Position numbers and translations under genes: made by a program. Shown here one piece after another: positions 27,004 through 44,340 of a DNA stretch of 64,000 nucleotides. The notes under the pieces are model-generated. The model did no database searches. It worked only from the letters and a program-made list of their open reading frames with translations, and was not told where the DNA came from. The DNA is from Cruorifilaria tuberocauda (lineage: Eukaryota; Nematoda; Chromadorea; Rhabditida; Onchocercidae), in contig JABVXU010000135.1 in the NCBI GenBank assembly GCA_013365365.1, positions 62,001-126,000 of the forward strand. Reading direction: 5' to 3'. How positions within the stretch are numbered: the first letter of the stretch is position 1; every line of letters starts with the position of its first letter.

Positions 27004-28311
27004 GAAAAAAATCAATTCAGATGCGAAAACTTTTCTCATTTTTTAGAGAAGATGTACCGGGAAATTGTATCGGTTGAGAAAATGACTGTGTTCACTTTTG
27101 AGGAGTTGGAAAAAATTAGGTAAGAGGTGCACTATGTCCCATTCTCTTGCCAATTTGAAACATTCAATGTAATGTCATCACGTGAGCGCTTTACTCAACG
27201 ATACATTATTTACCTATTCTACGGCATACGAAGTGACCTAATGTAATAAATGCTTACTTTTCCATTTTTTCATCCCTTGTTAACATGTTCTTGAAATGCT
27301 AACTAGAGTGAAAGACATCACTAGAAATGAACTTATGACCTAACTTGGCTTAAGGAAAATCTCACCTAGCACAAATTATGTACAAAGTCTAAATGAAAAC
27401 TTTATCTAGTGGAGATTGTCTTTTATGCCTTTGCGGTTGGTTGACAGCGATACGTGAAGCTTCAACCACTTAATCTCAATGGACCTAGAAGTATTTCGCG
27501 GCTATCACCTTCTAATTGTGAGCAGATCAGATTAGTTTCTCTTCATTTGATTCTATCCTTATTGGCCTGATTTTATTTAGCAATTTTTTCCCTGGAATTG
27601 GAAAGAAATAGAAAGAATGACAATGGTATGCCTATTCCTTGGAAAGTCTACATTTCATGGATTACTATATTTGTAACTTTTATTGTTTAAATAGGTCCTT
27701 GCATGATTAACGCTCATTAAAATGTTTATCGTTTAAATTCGTTGTTTCTCTATGCCGGATATCGGTTAGCTAAAGAATTGCTTTTATTGGTTCAATTGAA
27801 AGATCGTTCAGAAAATCTGTTAAAAATCTATTAAAATTTCTTTTGCTAATTAATCGAATTAAAAACGGCAAGTTGTGCATCTTAGTCAAGAAAGTTCTTC
27901 TATCTTTCCTTTCCTTATCATTTTTTCTCACTGAATATTTTCTCTTTTCATTCTGATTTCTGTTGCTGATAGTACTGTTATCTTCATCTTATATTACGTT
28001 TATACTAATTGACGTTTCTTGTTTGTCTTTTTTATTTTTTGTATTTTCAAGGTTAAATGATATTGACCGCTGTCATCCTAGTGATGACAGGACAACTTCA
28101 GAACAGTTACACGCACTGGTTTTCAATATTGTTACAGATTGTCAGGTAATAAATAAAGGAATACAGGAAAAAATGGCAAATACTGAATGAATCAAACCTA
28201 GAAAGGTTAACAAAAACCTTAGCTACTATTGAAATGGCAAAATTAAATGGCTGTAAATCGTCATTTCTCATCTCTCAGGTTAAGCAGAAGACACAGCATT
28301 ATCTTACATAG
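27004..28311 (+). CDS. 3' exons of an unrecognised protein-coding gene
   Basis: Three exons join in phase: 27004-27119 (phase 0 start, phase 2 end), 28052-28145 and 28279-28311 with TAG stop. They code for 80 residues, starting EKNQFRCENFSHFLEKMYRE, with a likely amphipathic helix (FEELEKIRLNDIDRCHP) and ending QVKQKTQHYLT. Donors GTAAGA and GTAATA and acceptors TTTCAG, TTTCAAG and TCTCAG are all good. The upstream exons are not identified; the exons near 22 kb are possible. The gene stops about 360 bp before the pantothenate kinase start on the same strand, close enough for a nematode operon-like arrangement, though I saw no proof of that. Family unknown; a helical adaptor-type protein would fit but is a guess. 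Confidence 0.6.
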
Positions 28312-28673
28312 TAGTTGCATCGAATTGCGACTGAATAATTTTTATTTAACTGAATTGTTTGTCAGCATGTTGCTTCTATATGATTAATATGCTCAAATTT
28401 TTGGCATTTGCTTACATCATTATGAAATCAAGGAAAATTCGGTACACACAATGGGGAATGTTAGAAGTAATTAATAATTCATGTAAGATCTCGCAAACCA
28501 CAAGTCATTGAAATTGAACATGAAGTAAACAGTGATTTTTCGTGCTCCGGTTGTGTAGGGGACGATGAATTGTGCTGGAATAAAATGTTCCATTACGTGC
28601 GATTTGAGCAGTTGCTTAAAAATTTTAAATATATCACTATTATTTAATTAATTTAAAGAGAACTTTGGTAGCC

Positions 28674-32255
<3,582 letters not shown>

Positions 32256-34836
32256 CACGGGAATAAGAGTAATATCATGAATTTAAACGGAGTATCAATG
32301 GAGTAAAAAATAAGCTCTTATTGGAACCTGAATGTCGTCGTTTTTGTTTTTAGTCATTGAGAAATTCGCTTCAATTTGGTTCAAATTATCGGGAAATATA
32401 ATGCCATTAAATCTATTCGTTTCAGCATTTCATCTTTTAACATTAGCTTCTAGCTAATTTCTTTTCCGGTTATTACTTGTCTGCATAATGATGAGTCTGT
32501 TAATTTGATAGGCCTATAGATTCAGTTTTTTCTTTTTTTAAGATGTAATACATCGGTAACTTTATTTTTTGATTCAAATTTTCCATGTTCTCTCGAAATT
32601 ATCATCTGACATTTCTGTTCCAGCGTTTCCACTGCACGAATCGCTCGAATTTCCTTGTTGGATTTATTGTTAAGCCAAACTTTTCAAGTGTTGATATTAT
32701 TTACAGCTACTTTTTCTGCGAGATAGTTATGTTATTTGTTATTTGACCAAACTCGCCTCTGCTCTTCAAATCATAACTGAAAATAGTTATAGTGCCTTTA
32801 CGTTTCATATTGATCATTCTCCTTCTCCCTGCTCACCTTTTGTCTCATTCACTTTATCGTGAGAAAAAATCATTTTTTTTAGTAAGATCCTGTATTTGTT
32901 TTGCTACCGAATTATTTAGAAATAATATACTGTTGCTTACTTTAATATTTTTTATTTTTTACATATTTGGAGATTTTACTTGCAGATCTATATGCCTTAT
33001 GTGTCTTGTTATAACAGTTGTAGGAACTTTCTCATTTCGGAATCATTCACTAATTAAAAATTATTAATGCAGTAATTTACTGTACAGAGCTGAAGATTCG
33101 ATTCTTACTGTTTTGTTATTATTCATTACAATCACATTAACATTTGCCTTTATTGACTTCTTTTTAATAACATATGTGAAGTCATAATAACTTGTTTCAG
33201 CAATTTGTTTGGATGCCATATAACAACAATTTTTTCAACTACCAATACGTCGCTGTTATTTTCTTTTTAACAATTTTTAACAATTAATTAACAAGAGATT
33301 ATTAACAATCCTTTGGAGAAATATAAGTCAGTAACCTCGTTGTTACCGTTCAAAATCCTTTGCTTTCATTTGTGAAGTATTAGAACTTTAGCACGACAAA
33401 TAATGTCTATTTGATAGCTGGATTTTTTTCTGTTTTGCCGTATCTGAAAAATTATAATTCATTTAACTGCATAATTACTTTTTATTTTCATTTTTAAATA
33501 ACTTTGCATCTTCCACTCTGCAGACATTCGTAATTTTGATATTTCATTATATGATTGTGTGAATTTTGATATTAAATGTATTTTTATAAATGTATAATAT
33601 GTGCTCTTCATGTACTTGTCGGAAAGATGTTTTTCGAGCCATTTATTCTCTGTTATGTTGCGCAGGTCTTTTATTGTTTAGCTTGATATTCCTTTGCATC
33701 TAATGTTTTCACTCCTCTCTTCAGCATTTATTCTTTTTCAGTGCGCTGTATTTTGTACTTCATTTTTACAAATTATTGAGTACAGTTTTACTAAATCAAG
33801 CATGTCTTTTCATTATTTCTCGTTGTTGATATTAATTTCACTTATTTCATTATTCCATTCAATAATAAAAGATAAACTGAAGTAATGGGCAACATCCATT
33901 GTGCTGTAGTGGTGGATTGTACTCCTTCCAAGTATTTGGGTAGTATGTAATAAATTTGAGCAGATTTTTATTCTTGTGAATACATGGTATAAAATGTGAT
34001 GATATAAATACTTCTGTATTGCGAAGAAACGATACACGGATTTAGAGAGGATGTTAATATTTGAGAATAAAGTCGGAGAAATTGCGGTGCAGTAAAGCAG
34101 AAAATGTTTTGTGATCCTGGAATAATAGAAAGATCAAACGCCGTCAAAGTATTACTTAGTACGGTGGTGTATGGTGAAATAAACACGATAAATATGATAA
34201 TTACGGAGTAAGTGGCATAGTGCCCGAGTGAAAACGCGTTGTTGAAATTAGATTCACCACAGTAGAAATAGGAGTCACGGATGATGTATAACTTATGTTG
34301 CCGTTTTCTTGGTTGAAGTTAATCTTCATGGTTTGTTGAAGTGCAATGCGACCCGTCACTTCAAAGGGTTATTTCTCGTGAAAATTCTCAGACCACTGCT
34401 TCAATGTTATACGACGGTATTAATTTGGGGAAACGGTACTGCGTTAACAGGTAATATGATAAGTGAATTATTCTTGTTAGCTTATATTCTATTTCAGCGT
34501 AGATTTTATACTTTCATTTTGAATATCCATAATGTCGGGTATTTCCCTTGTTATTCTGTCACCTGTTGAGTGATATGTCATGTTCACTCTATCATTTGTT
34601 CGCAAAAAATTTTAATTATTAAAATTGCAGTTATTATATGCTCACAAATGTACTGGGTAAATTGCGCTCCTTGCTGCTTTGTGGCATTATTAGCTTGCCA
34701 CTAATTTTTTATATATGCATCAATTATTTCGTAGTTGACCGGCTCATTTGAATGTTTCTGTAAAAAGATGAGAGATATACTGATATTATTAAAAGCTTGT
34801 AATGGAAGTCTATTTTAATATTTTTCCAAACTTAAT
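32256..34836. other. intergenic, no gene recognised
   Basis: T-rich spacer between the pantothenate kinase and acyltransferase genes. A less AT-rich patch at about 34200-34450 ends with a good donor (TTAACAG|GTAATA) and may be an untranslated first exon of the acyltransferase; its open frame does not continue into the coding exons. Confidence 0.4.
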
Positions 34837-37800
34837 ATGGATACTAATATTCATTTTATGTTCAGTTCTGCGTTAGCAAATTTACAGAAAAATTCGGCGA
34901 TGATAGATTTCACAGCAGAATATTTATTTATTTTGTTTTGTACTATATTTTTTCTAACAGTTTTATTAATGGTTTTAACGGTTGTGACTCTCTCATTATT
35001 TGGTCAATCTGTTGGTTTTAATCATTATTATGTAAGCTGCGTGCTCAAGATATTTGAGGTAATATTTTTATTCAAAAAATACGGCAACTATTAGCTGCTA
35101 ATAAAACTCTATTTGACTGGAAAGAATTATATTATTTATTCTTTGGTAATGTTATTGAACTCATTAAAAAATGAAAATGGTTTACAGTGGAGCGCTCGAC
35201 AAATAAACTTATCAGTGAAGGAAAAAAACCAAAATTCACAAAATCTGTGCGTGAAAGTAAATGAAAGTGGCTATATGGATAATTTAAATCTTGAATTGGA
35301 GCATCTGGCTGCTCTCGATGATTTTACTGGTGAAAAAATAATAAAAGGTCGGAAACGAAGACATTCTGGACCAAGTAAGGAAATTTTTTTCCTTATGACT
35401 CATTACTTCACAAATACTATAGGTATTTCTTCAGGGATAATATTTCGAGAGACATCGGTGCATTTTGATGATGAAAATGGACAACAAATTGCAAACATTC
35501 GAGGTTGGACAGTTGTACGTGACAGCATGCATTTCGTCAAGGTTTTGAATTAACGAATTTATGATAACAAACTGAAAATATGGGAGTGAACAATTAAATA
35601 TGATTATAGTCTAAAAAAAGATGTAGTTTATAATCATAAAGCATAGTGAACAATTCTGTTACTGAGATTAATTACATTGGTAATTAATTCAGTTTGCTTA
35701 GATGTTTTTGAACAAATATCTGTTTTTGCTAGTGAACTTAATTGTATATAGATCTATTTTCTTTGCCTTCTTGTCATGATTTTGCCTGTCTTTGCAATAA
35801 AGTTTTCCGTTTGAGTCTTATGAAAATTTCAGGCAGGTATTGAGGCAGTTATCCAGGATGATGTGACCAGCCGGTTTGAGGCTGAACAGCTGGTTTCGTG
35901 GAACATGCTTACTCGAACTAGTTTATCTTTCAATCAGTTCATTAAGTATTCTTTGAACTTCTGTAATCTTTTGATTGAACTGATATTAACACATGTTCTT
36001 ACCACATTTTTGCAGTTGGAAGTTATCGGTTATTTGGGCGCTAGGATTTTTGTTTCGATATACAATTTTACTTCCGATGCGTTTGGTTCTGCTATTCACT
36101 GGCGTCAGCTTCATGATTGTTAGTACAGCTGTGATTGGGTTATTGCCGGAGGGATCACAGAAGCGGTGGTTCAATGAGCGTTGTCTGTTATGTGGTCATC
36201 AGATCTTATCTAGTTGTGTGTCTGCTGTCATCACATTCAATAATCGTGAAAATCGGGCTCGAAATGGAGGTAAATATTTTGTTAATTAAGTTATTATTTT
36301 TAGTCTGGAAAGCATGTTATAGTTATAAAAATAAAAAATTTTTTTCAAGGAATTTGTGTTGCAAATCATACATCACCGATTGATGTAATGATACTTAGTA
36401 CGGACTGTGCGTATGATTTGGTTGGACAGCGTCATGGTGGTTTCCTTGGAATTCTGCAACGCGCCCTGAGTAGAGCAAGTTCTCATATATGGTTTGAACG
36501 AAGTGAAATTCGAGATCGTTCATTTGTTGCAGAAAAGTAAACCGCTTAAAATTTTTTACATTATTTTTTTTGACTGAATATTGGCTTAAACAACATGTTA
36601 CGCGTAAGACGGAGCCTAGTTTTATGAACAGATTAGGATTTGGAAAAAGGTAATGGATATAGGACTTCAAGAAGAGAATTTTGGGGTTTTATTTGGTGAA
36701 TAGCCGTATTCGAACTATTGTGTACTTCTTAATCAGTTTTAGATTGAAAGAGCATGTTGACAATAAGAATTTGCTTCCAATTTTGATTTTCCCCGAGGGC
36801 ACATGCATCAATAATACGTCAGTGATGATGTTCAAGAAAGGATCATTCGAGGTATTCTGTGTGCTTGTTTTCTCGGTACTTGGTATATTTTCTAAGTAGC
36901 TTTACATTAACATATCAGAGTAATATTTCAAGGTTGGAACAACAATCTATCCAATTGCAATGAAATACGATTCTCGTTTCGGTGATCCGTTCTGGAATAG
37001 CAGCCAACATGGCTGGTTTGAGAATTGTTTTCGCATGCTTACTTCATGGGCTATTATGTGTGATGTTTGGTATTTGGAACCTATGAAAAAATTTGTAAGT
37101 ATTTTTCCCATCGTGCAGTCGAAAAATATAAGGCGATCTTAATTTGAAGAAAACAAGTTTCTCTGTCTCTATCTTAAGAATGTATTTCGGTGAGCGAATT
37201 TTTACTATATTGAAAATTCGTTGATAAAAATTGTTTGATTCAATTCTATAAAGCAGAAGGATTTTTTTGTTAGCTTATAGTTTATAATTTGTTTGAGGAA
37301 TATACTATAGATTTTTATTCTCAGTTGTCAAGATTGTTTTTTAGCCCAATGAAAATGCAATCGATTTCGCTAATCGTGTGAAGAAGGAAATAGCCATGCG
37401 TGGTGGACTTGTCGATCTTCAGTGGGATGGAGAATTAAAACGAAGTCGAGTACCAACTAAATTAATTTTGCATCAGCAGCAAAAGTTTGTTCAGCTCATA
37501 TTCTTATGGCAGTTAAAATCATTCTCAAAGTCCCAATTTTTAACTTATTTTTTTCAGATATTTTCGGCGTCTCGCTCAATATTTTTCAGAAGATGTGAAA
37601 AAGTGTATCTCTACTCCTGAAATGAGAACAGTTGGATGTGAGTTTTAGGTTTTGATTGCTTTCCAAGTGTGTCAGACGGATTTGCTGCAAATTTCTGATT
37701 AATTTTTATTCTTTCATTAAACTTATGCGTAGCAGATGTTTCTGCGACTGATGATCGGACAAACGAAAATCCCGAATCTCATCGCGATTATAGTGTGGTG

Positions 37801-38156
37801 TTCTCAGATGATATGAAATACAGAGATATTTCGTCGAGTAGGTAATCAGTTTTTTCTGTTTTTCTGAGAAGCGCGACAAGTGAATAGAAATTTTTTCAGT
37901 CTTTTTTTATGCGCATAAATGCAGAAAAGCTCAATGGTTCCCGGGGGGAGAAATTACTGTTTAAAATGAGTTACTGAAGATGTGAACCGGCAGGTGTTGC
38001 ATAATATCAGTCTGAAGTCATGGAAATTATTCGTGTTATGTGGAGGTTAATGATGTTTCAATTTAAAGTTTTTACAGAGGCTTGTCAAAAAACAGAGTGA
38101 GACGGAAAAGTTCGGAATTCGATCGACTTATCACTTCATTGAATCGATGTCAATGA
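34837..38156 (+). CDS. glycerol-3-phosphate acyltransferase, GPAT3/4 (AGPAT) type, 581 aa
   Basis: Twelve exons (34837-35058, 35188-35374, 35435-35541, 35833-35945, 36016-36269, 36350-36536, 36743-36851, 36933-37094, 37345-37484, 37558-37637, 37736-37841, 38078-38156) join in phase. The enzyme would transfer a fatty acyl group from acyl-CoA to glycerol-3-phosphate at the ER membrane, starting phospholipid and triacylglycerol synthesis. An N-terminal membrane segment (about residues 25-55) and a second one (LGFLFRYTILLPMRLVLLF) precede the four acyltransferase motifs: NHTSPID with catalytic His and Asp (about residues 299-305), HIWFERSE, FPEGTCINNTSVMMFKKGSF (about 373) and VGTTIYPIAMKY. WYLEPMKKF and RGGLVDLQWDG also match human GPAT3/4. 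The human proteins are about 435-456 aa; the extra length is mainly a polar C-terminal extension over the last three exons. In C. elegans the closest genes are acl-4 and acl-5 (from memory of the family). Confidence 0.95.
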
Positions 38157-39006
38157 ATCAATCGCAATTTTTTAAAAAAATCATCCCTTAAAAAGCCTTG
38201 TAAATTTACCACTATGCCATTATTTCAACCAAAATGGAAAACAGTGTCTGAATTATCATAGCTGGTGTTGATGTTGCGAAATTAGGAATTTTTTTGAATT
38301 TTTGTATTATTGGTCCTGAAACAGATTTAATTCAAGTGCAATTGAATGTGTTTTCGAACATCATTTCAGGATTTTTCTCGTTTCCTTCCATAACATTAAC
38401 AAAAGGTTGTCACATTATTTAATTTCGGTGAATATTTACGCTGTAATAGCTTTAGAATCTCACGGTTTTAGTATTCATCACGGTTTACTTATTTTAAGAA
38501 GGCTCATCTCATTTTGCAGGACTATTGAACAGTAAGAAATTGGGAATTTCTTTCGAAGTCTATAGTTTATTAAATGTGGATACAGCTTTCCGTTTTTTGA
38601 AGACCAATGCATCATGTCGAATAAGACTACGATAAGGGATCTAATCCTGTTATGCTTTCCATCCTTTATTCAATATTGCATAGTAGCATTATATGAGTTG
38701 ACCAATCGGCCTGAAAAAGACATATTACGATGCAAATCACCAAACTGAAATGAGCCTTGTAACGTGCTATTTCCGCTTCTTGTTGTTGATACAATACACT
38801 CAGCTTTTCCCACACCCCTGCGCCTTATCAATGAAATAAATTATTCTGGTGAAGTTATTTTACTTTCTTTTCCAAAATGTATATGTCTGTAAAAAAGTAA
38901 CGGTTGTTCATTTTTTCGATGTTTTGTTACACGCTTATTTTGCAAATGAAATAAAGCTAGTCAGTCTGATGCTTTTTTTCGCTCTCACTGATCCATTAAT
39001 TTGCAG

Positions 39007-39193
39007 ATCCATCCATATCGTATTTCTATACAACACTAAAACGGCTAGTTTCTTCGACGATGAGGTATTTCGCCGGATCCGTCAATTTCATAATGGCGAT
39101 TTGGAGTTACACAAACATCTTGGGAGACCCGGTTTGTTCCGTGTTATGGCAGCTGTGTTCGTGCGAGGTGGGGGAGATATGATGACGTTATAA
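39007..39193 (+). CDS. possible alternative terminal exon of the acyltransferase
   Basis: After acceptor TTTGCAG the frame reads SIHIVFLYNTKTASFFDDEV, then FRRIRQFHNGDLELHKHLGR and ends at TAA at 39191-39193. It starts in the same phase as the 38078 exon, so it could replace that exon after the donor at 37841. It is also open upstream, and chance cannot be excluded. Its content (mixed charged and aromatic) looks more coding than the flanks. Confidence 0.35.
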
Positions 39194-39764
39194 TGTGCAC
39201 ATTTTATATTGTGTGTTTCACGTTTAATGTCCTGCTGTTAAATCTTGAATGAATTTACTGTGGACTGTAGTCATTCACATTGTATGCATTTTGTCTTACG
39301 TTTGAATTACTTAAAATTTATTTTACAAAGAGAAATTACTCACTATTTTGTCACTTATTTCACTGACCTTAACAATATTCAGGATAAATTCAGAAGAGAA
39401 TGGGACGTTTTAAAATTAAAAAAATGTAGGCTGATATAGAAGAAAAGGATTACATTTTTTAAGGATAGAAAGCGAAGAATACTAAATTGGAATGGCGTGA
39501 AGTATAAGATTCGATTTGAGTTTACGTTAAGCAATATATCGTCTTTCTTGGAAAAATGATTGTTAGGAAACACTTAGTCATTTATTGCTGTAGAGGGTGT
39601 GAAGTAATGATAAGATGAAAGGATTTAAAATATTGGTGGTTTGGTGAGGGGACTTACGAACACATCATTTCATATTCTTACTTTATCCTCGTAATTTGGT
39701 AGTTTTTATAGCGCCAGTTGAACATTTTTATAACTTCGCATGCATCTTAGATGGTCTGATAAAG

Positions 39765-42700
39765 ATGTCTTTGGTGGGCGACGCTGCGGAAGGGTGCTCT
39801 GGATATCAAGTTTCGCAGTCTTTGTCGCCACTTATCAGTCCATCATCGCCAGTAAGAATCGTTTCTATGTTAAACGCTTTATTGACTTTTTTTGGTTCAA
39901 ACAACTGTTTACCGAATTTAATTTTTCTGCACTTTTTTAAAATAAAGGGATTGATTTAAGAAATAGTGTGACTTTTTTGGCTGTCATTCTTTTAAATAAA
40001 GCGGTATGTATTTCCAATTGCAGGATGCTTATAATAGCCGAGGCGGTGGTAGCCCTTCACCATGCACTTCTCCTAAACGGCTTAGCGACTCTTTAATTCT
40101 TCTTCATCTTCCTTTTAATCAACACTCAAAGGTTTGTAATCCCTTTTACTTTATATGAAAGCTTTTTGTTTTTTTTAATGCACACTTTTTGTTACAAGCA
40201 TTCATCCAAAGCATTCCCATTTTGCAGGTGGAAGTAAAACCTGGGATTCTGGCACGAGACGCTATTGCTAAAATTTTGGAGAAACGTGCAATATTACCTC
40301 AAATGTGCAGAGTCTGTATTGGTGGTGACCCTTCTAGTCCACGTATCGACCTTAGCATGGATTTAGAAACATTATCCAATGTAAAATAAGCTATGAATGA
40401 TAATTTATTAAAAATTTTCGGAGTTCTAGTCTTCATTGTATCCTCAATTTTTTTATTATTTCCTAAATGTACAATCTTATGGGCCGTTTTTTTGTGTATT
40501 TTTGATGCATATTTTAGACTTTGGAAAAGAAGGAGCTTTGGGTACACAGTGCATATCTCTCTATATTGGTATCTATCAAACACAGTTTTGTGCGAAAAAC
40601 TTTTTTATCAGTAGCATTCTGTGACGTTTGTCACAAACAAATATGGCTACAAGTCAGTTTTTCCAATTGATCTAATCATTTTTGTTGTATCTATTAATTT
40701 CAACAGAATCGAATTGAAATTCAAGTGTTTATCTGTTTCCAGACCTATAAGTAGAGTAAATTCTTAGTTTTTTAAGTAGTTGCTTCATTTTCGTTCACCT
40801 TTTGTGGTATTTACAGCAGTTCAGGTCAAGAGTTATATAATTTGAGATTCGAAGTGTTAGTTCGAATTTCAGTATGTAATAGTGTATCTAGCAGGAGATT
40901 ATAAATTCCTGTTTGTATGGTCGAACTTATGGGTTAAGTATTCAGTAAAATCACTACCGAGAAATAAGATTGTTCAAAATTAAAATCACTTTTTTCTTTA
41001 TTCAAGAAGCAAGACAAATGCAGATTATATCGGTGATCGGCATCATGCGAATCGAAAGAGTGTTATTTACCAAAAAATTTTTAAGTCGGATATCGAGATA
41101 TTTCCAGTTTCCAGCAGTACATTTAGGGATATCGATGTGAGCTATGCCAGTTCACATTTCATCAGAAATGTGGTTCCAAGGTTCCAAATTATTGTGATCG
41201 CATGCAGCAAATTTCGCATGATGTCCGTATGGCAAATAAATTACGAGATATATGTGATCAGTATGAAGGTCCGAACGCTGCGCTTGTTGCCGAGATTATC
41301 CAGCATTTCCAAAGCCCCGTTGCAGGTGTATTTTTTTATTGTTTCTATTTCTGAAATAAATCGATTTTAAAGTTCGGTAAGTTCTGTCAAATCAGCTCAT
41401 GCTTATTAAAAATTAATTTGTCATAACTATAAATTCTCAAACTCTATTTGTCTGGATATGGGAAACATCTGTCTATGAAAATAATGGAAAATACAGAATT
41501 AACGAAATTATTACACTACTAGTAGTTTATAGATCCTCTCCCGAATCGCGTGGGTATATCTCATCAACAAGCTGTGCGTTTACCAGATGGATCGGAAATC
41601 GCAATTGGAATAAACGAATCATCCCGAGATCGTTCGTCATCAGCTCCTAATATTTACGAAATAACAAAAGATGAAACACTGCGTGAAACGGTTAATCTGA
41701 GAATTTCAGAATTTTGTAGACGTTTATTTTGCTCTGAAAAAATGCCATCTAATACATAGTTAATTTTCAGAAAGTACTGGATGCACTAAACAGTAATGTT
41801 CATGTGCTTGTCCAGCCACCAGGTATTTCATCATATTTAATAATTCTCGTAATAGATCTGATTATTATTAAAATATAATGCCTTAGAAATGTTCTGGTGT
41901 GGACTTATACTTAGCAGTGTGCTGGAATGAAAACCGACTTATTTGCGCTACTAGGCCTAACTAATTTTGTGTGTTAAATTTACAATCTATTTATATAGGA
42001 ACAACGAGGGCAGTGAAACCAATAAGTTTTTCGGGTCTTCGAGATTGGCAACTGTCTACTAATCGGAGGACAAATCGTTTACATCCATCAACTGTAGCCG
42101 GAATGGGATCACCGTGTTTTACCACTTCACCGTCTTCCACAAGCTCTTCGCCTCCACCAGCTTATTCGGGAGCCACTTATGATCCTAGTTCGGGACTACC
42201 CCCTACACCACCACAATCCGCACCTCCACAGAAGACATTTGGTTTTCGCTTTCGCAGCAAAAGTATGGTTTATATATTTCATTTAACTCAGTTTGCAATT
42301 ATCTTTTGCTTGTTCACTTTCGTTGCTCATCACTTATCCTCAATCTCCACTGTTTTAATTCAGGTCCAAACGATAAAATCCTAATTAAAGGACCAGGAGG
42401 TCGTTCGTCTGTCTCTTCAGATCGATTAGGTGAACCCCATGAAGTAAGCTTGAGCAATGTTTCCAGCTATAACTTGGTCTATTAACTGCAGAATTTACAT
42501 GTTATACTATTCAGAGTGATTATAAGGAGAAATTAAAACAGCGAATTTTGATGGAAGGTTGGGAAATCGATCGTGCTTTGGTAACATATCAGAAGAAAAT
42601 TGGTAGTGGTTCCTTTGGTACTGTGTATTTGGGCAGTTATTTTGGTGAGTACAGCGTCCTAAGTATCATTTAAAATGAAAAACTTTGCATTTTGAACTTC

Positions 42701-44340
42701 GTTTATATATAGTTTTGTGATCAACTACCGAATAAAATCTTCAGGGAAAGTGGCAATTAAAAAATTAAATGTAGGCGAACCAAGTCCTGCTCAACTGCAA
42801 GCCTTCAAAAATGAAGTTGGCGTGTTGAAAAAAACTAGACATGCAAATGTTTTGCTTTTCATGGGTTGGATGCGTGAACCAGATCTTGCAATTGTTACTC
42901 AGGTAGTGATTTGATCCTAAAATTCATTTATCTGTTGCTTTTTAACTCCCTTGTTCTTCTCATTTTCGTTGACGGTTTCAGTGGTGTGAAGGATCTTCTT
43001 TATATAGACAAATACATGTGAACGAACCTCGTGTAGACTTTGAAATATCATCAGTTATTGATATTTGCAAACAAATCGCTCAAGGAATGAATTATTTACA
43101 TTCCCGCCACATCATTCATAGGTTTTTATCAATTTCGTATCTTTTCTGTATTTTAGCTACCTTACAATTCGTCCAGGAGTCTTCTGCAACCACCGTTTGA
43201 AATTTCCTTATTCTAACTCAGTATTTCAAGCTTTTAGATTGCTAATACGCATTATTTTTAAGCTGTGACGATTTTTGTAATAGCTAGTCTATATTTTGGT
43301 TCTTTCTAGTTCCTTCGATATCTTACATCGAAAAAATATCCGTTTAAATCCTCCTTTTAAAGAGTTATGTGTAGTACTGCTGATTTGTTTCCATTGCATC
43401 TCATTAACGCGTCTAGCAACTCTGACAAGACCGTTGTTTTCGATACTATATAATTTTCGTTTTTTTTTAATTTCAGAGATCTTAAAACGAACAACATTTT
43501 CTTAACTGATGATGGTACAGTTAAAATTGGCGATTTTGGTTTGGCCACTGTTAAGACGCGATGGAGTGGTGGACAACAAAATCAGCAGCCAACTGGAAGT
43601 ATTCTTTGGATGGTAGAATTTGATTTTATTGTTTTGCTTAAATTAATATGAATGTTCACTTTCCTAAACGGTGTTTAAAGAAAGACTGTGTTAAACATAA
43701 AAGCATTTAGGCTCCGGAAGTGATAAGAATGCAAGATGCTAATCCATACACAACTCTTTCGGATGTATATTCATTTGGCATTTGTTTATTCGAATTGCTG
43801 TCAGGAGTTTTGCCTTATTCACATATCAATAGTAGAGATCAGGTTTGCCTTTTTTAACACTTTACTTCCATTAGCGTTGCAGTTTGAGACTTTTTTATAT
43901 TTTAGAAAATTCAGATTTTATTTATGGTTGGTCGTGGTTATCTGAAACCGGACTTGACCAAAGTACGCCACGACACACCTAAAGGCTTGATAGCATTGCT
44001 CGAAAAATGTATTAAATTTTGTCGAGATGAGCGTCCGGAATTTGAACAGGTTGATAATAAATGTTTTCATTTACTGTTTTACAGTTATACTTTGGTCATA
44101 TAAAAATTTTTGTAGGAATACTTGCATCAAATTCAAACTTTTCAGGTCCTCATATATCTTGAGCGAGCCTCAACTGGTCTTCCAAGACTGAAGCGTTCGG
44201 TGTCGGAACCACAAATCTACAGAAGTTATTATGACCAGCATGATTTTTTGTTACCAGTTCAGACACCAAATTCTCCGAAAACAAATACTGCTGCAAATTT
44301 TTCTCTTTTTACCACGTATAACTGGACTGATCAGTTGTAA
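39765..44340 (+). CDS. lin-45: RAF serine/threonine kinase, LIN-45 orthologue, 756 aa
   Basis: Sixteen exons (39765-39851, 40024-40131, 40228-40380, 40518-40652, 41127-41325, 41533-41690, 41771-41822, 41999-42262, 42364-42443, 42515-42644, 42745-42902, 42982-43121, 43477-43612, 43711-43842, 43906-44049, 44146-44340) join in phase. RAF links RAS-GTP to MEK/ERK; in worms it acts in vulval, germline and other signalling. Domains: Ras-binding domain (about 52-130, with the key Arg in LEKRAIL); C1 zinc domain (about 138-184, CDVC, CELC, HQKC); CR2 14-3-3 site RDRSSSAPN (about 262); Pro/Ser-rich linker; kinase (about 428-690) with [34 protein letters not shown] and LWMAPEV; C-terminal 14-3-3 site RSVSEP (about 712). 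C. elegans LIN-45 is about 810 aa. The N-region before the kinase reads LMEGWEID, without the SSYY or SSDD of vertebrate RAFs. Confidence 0.98.
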
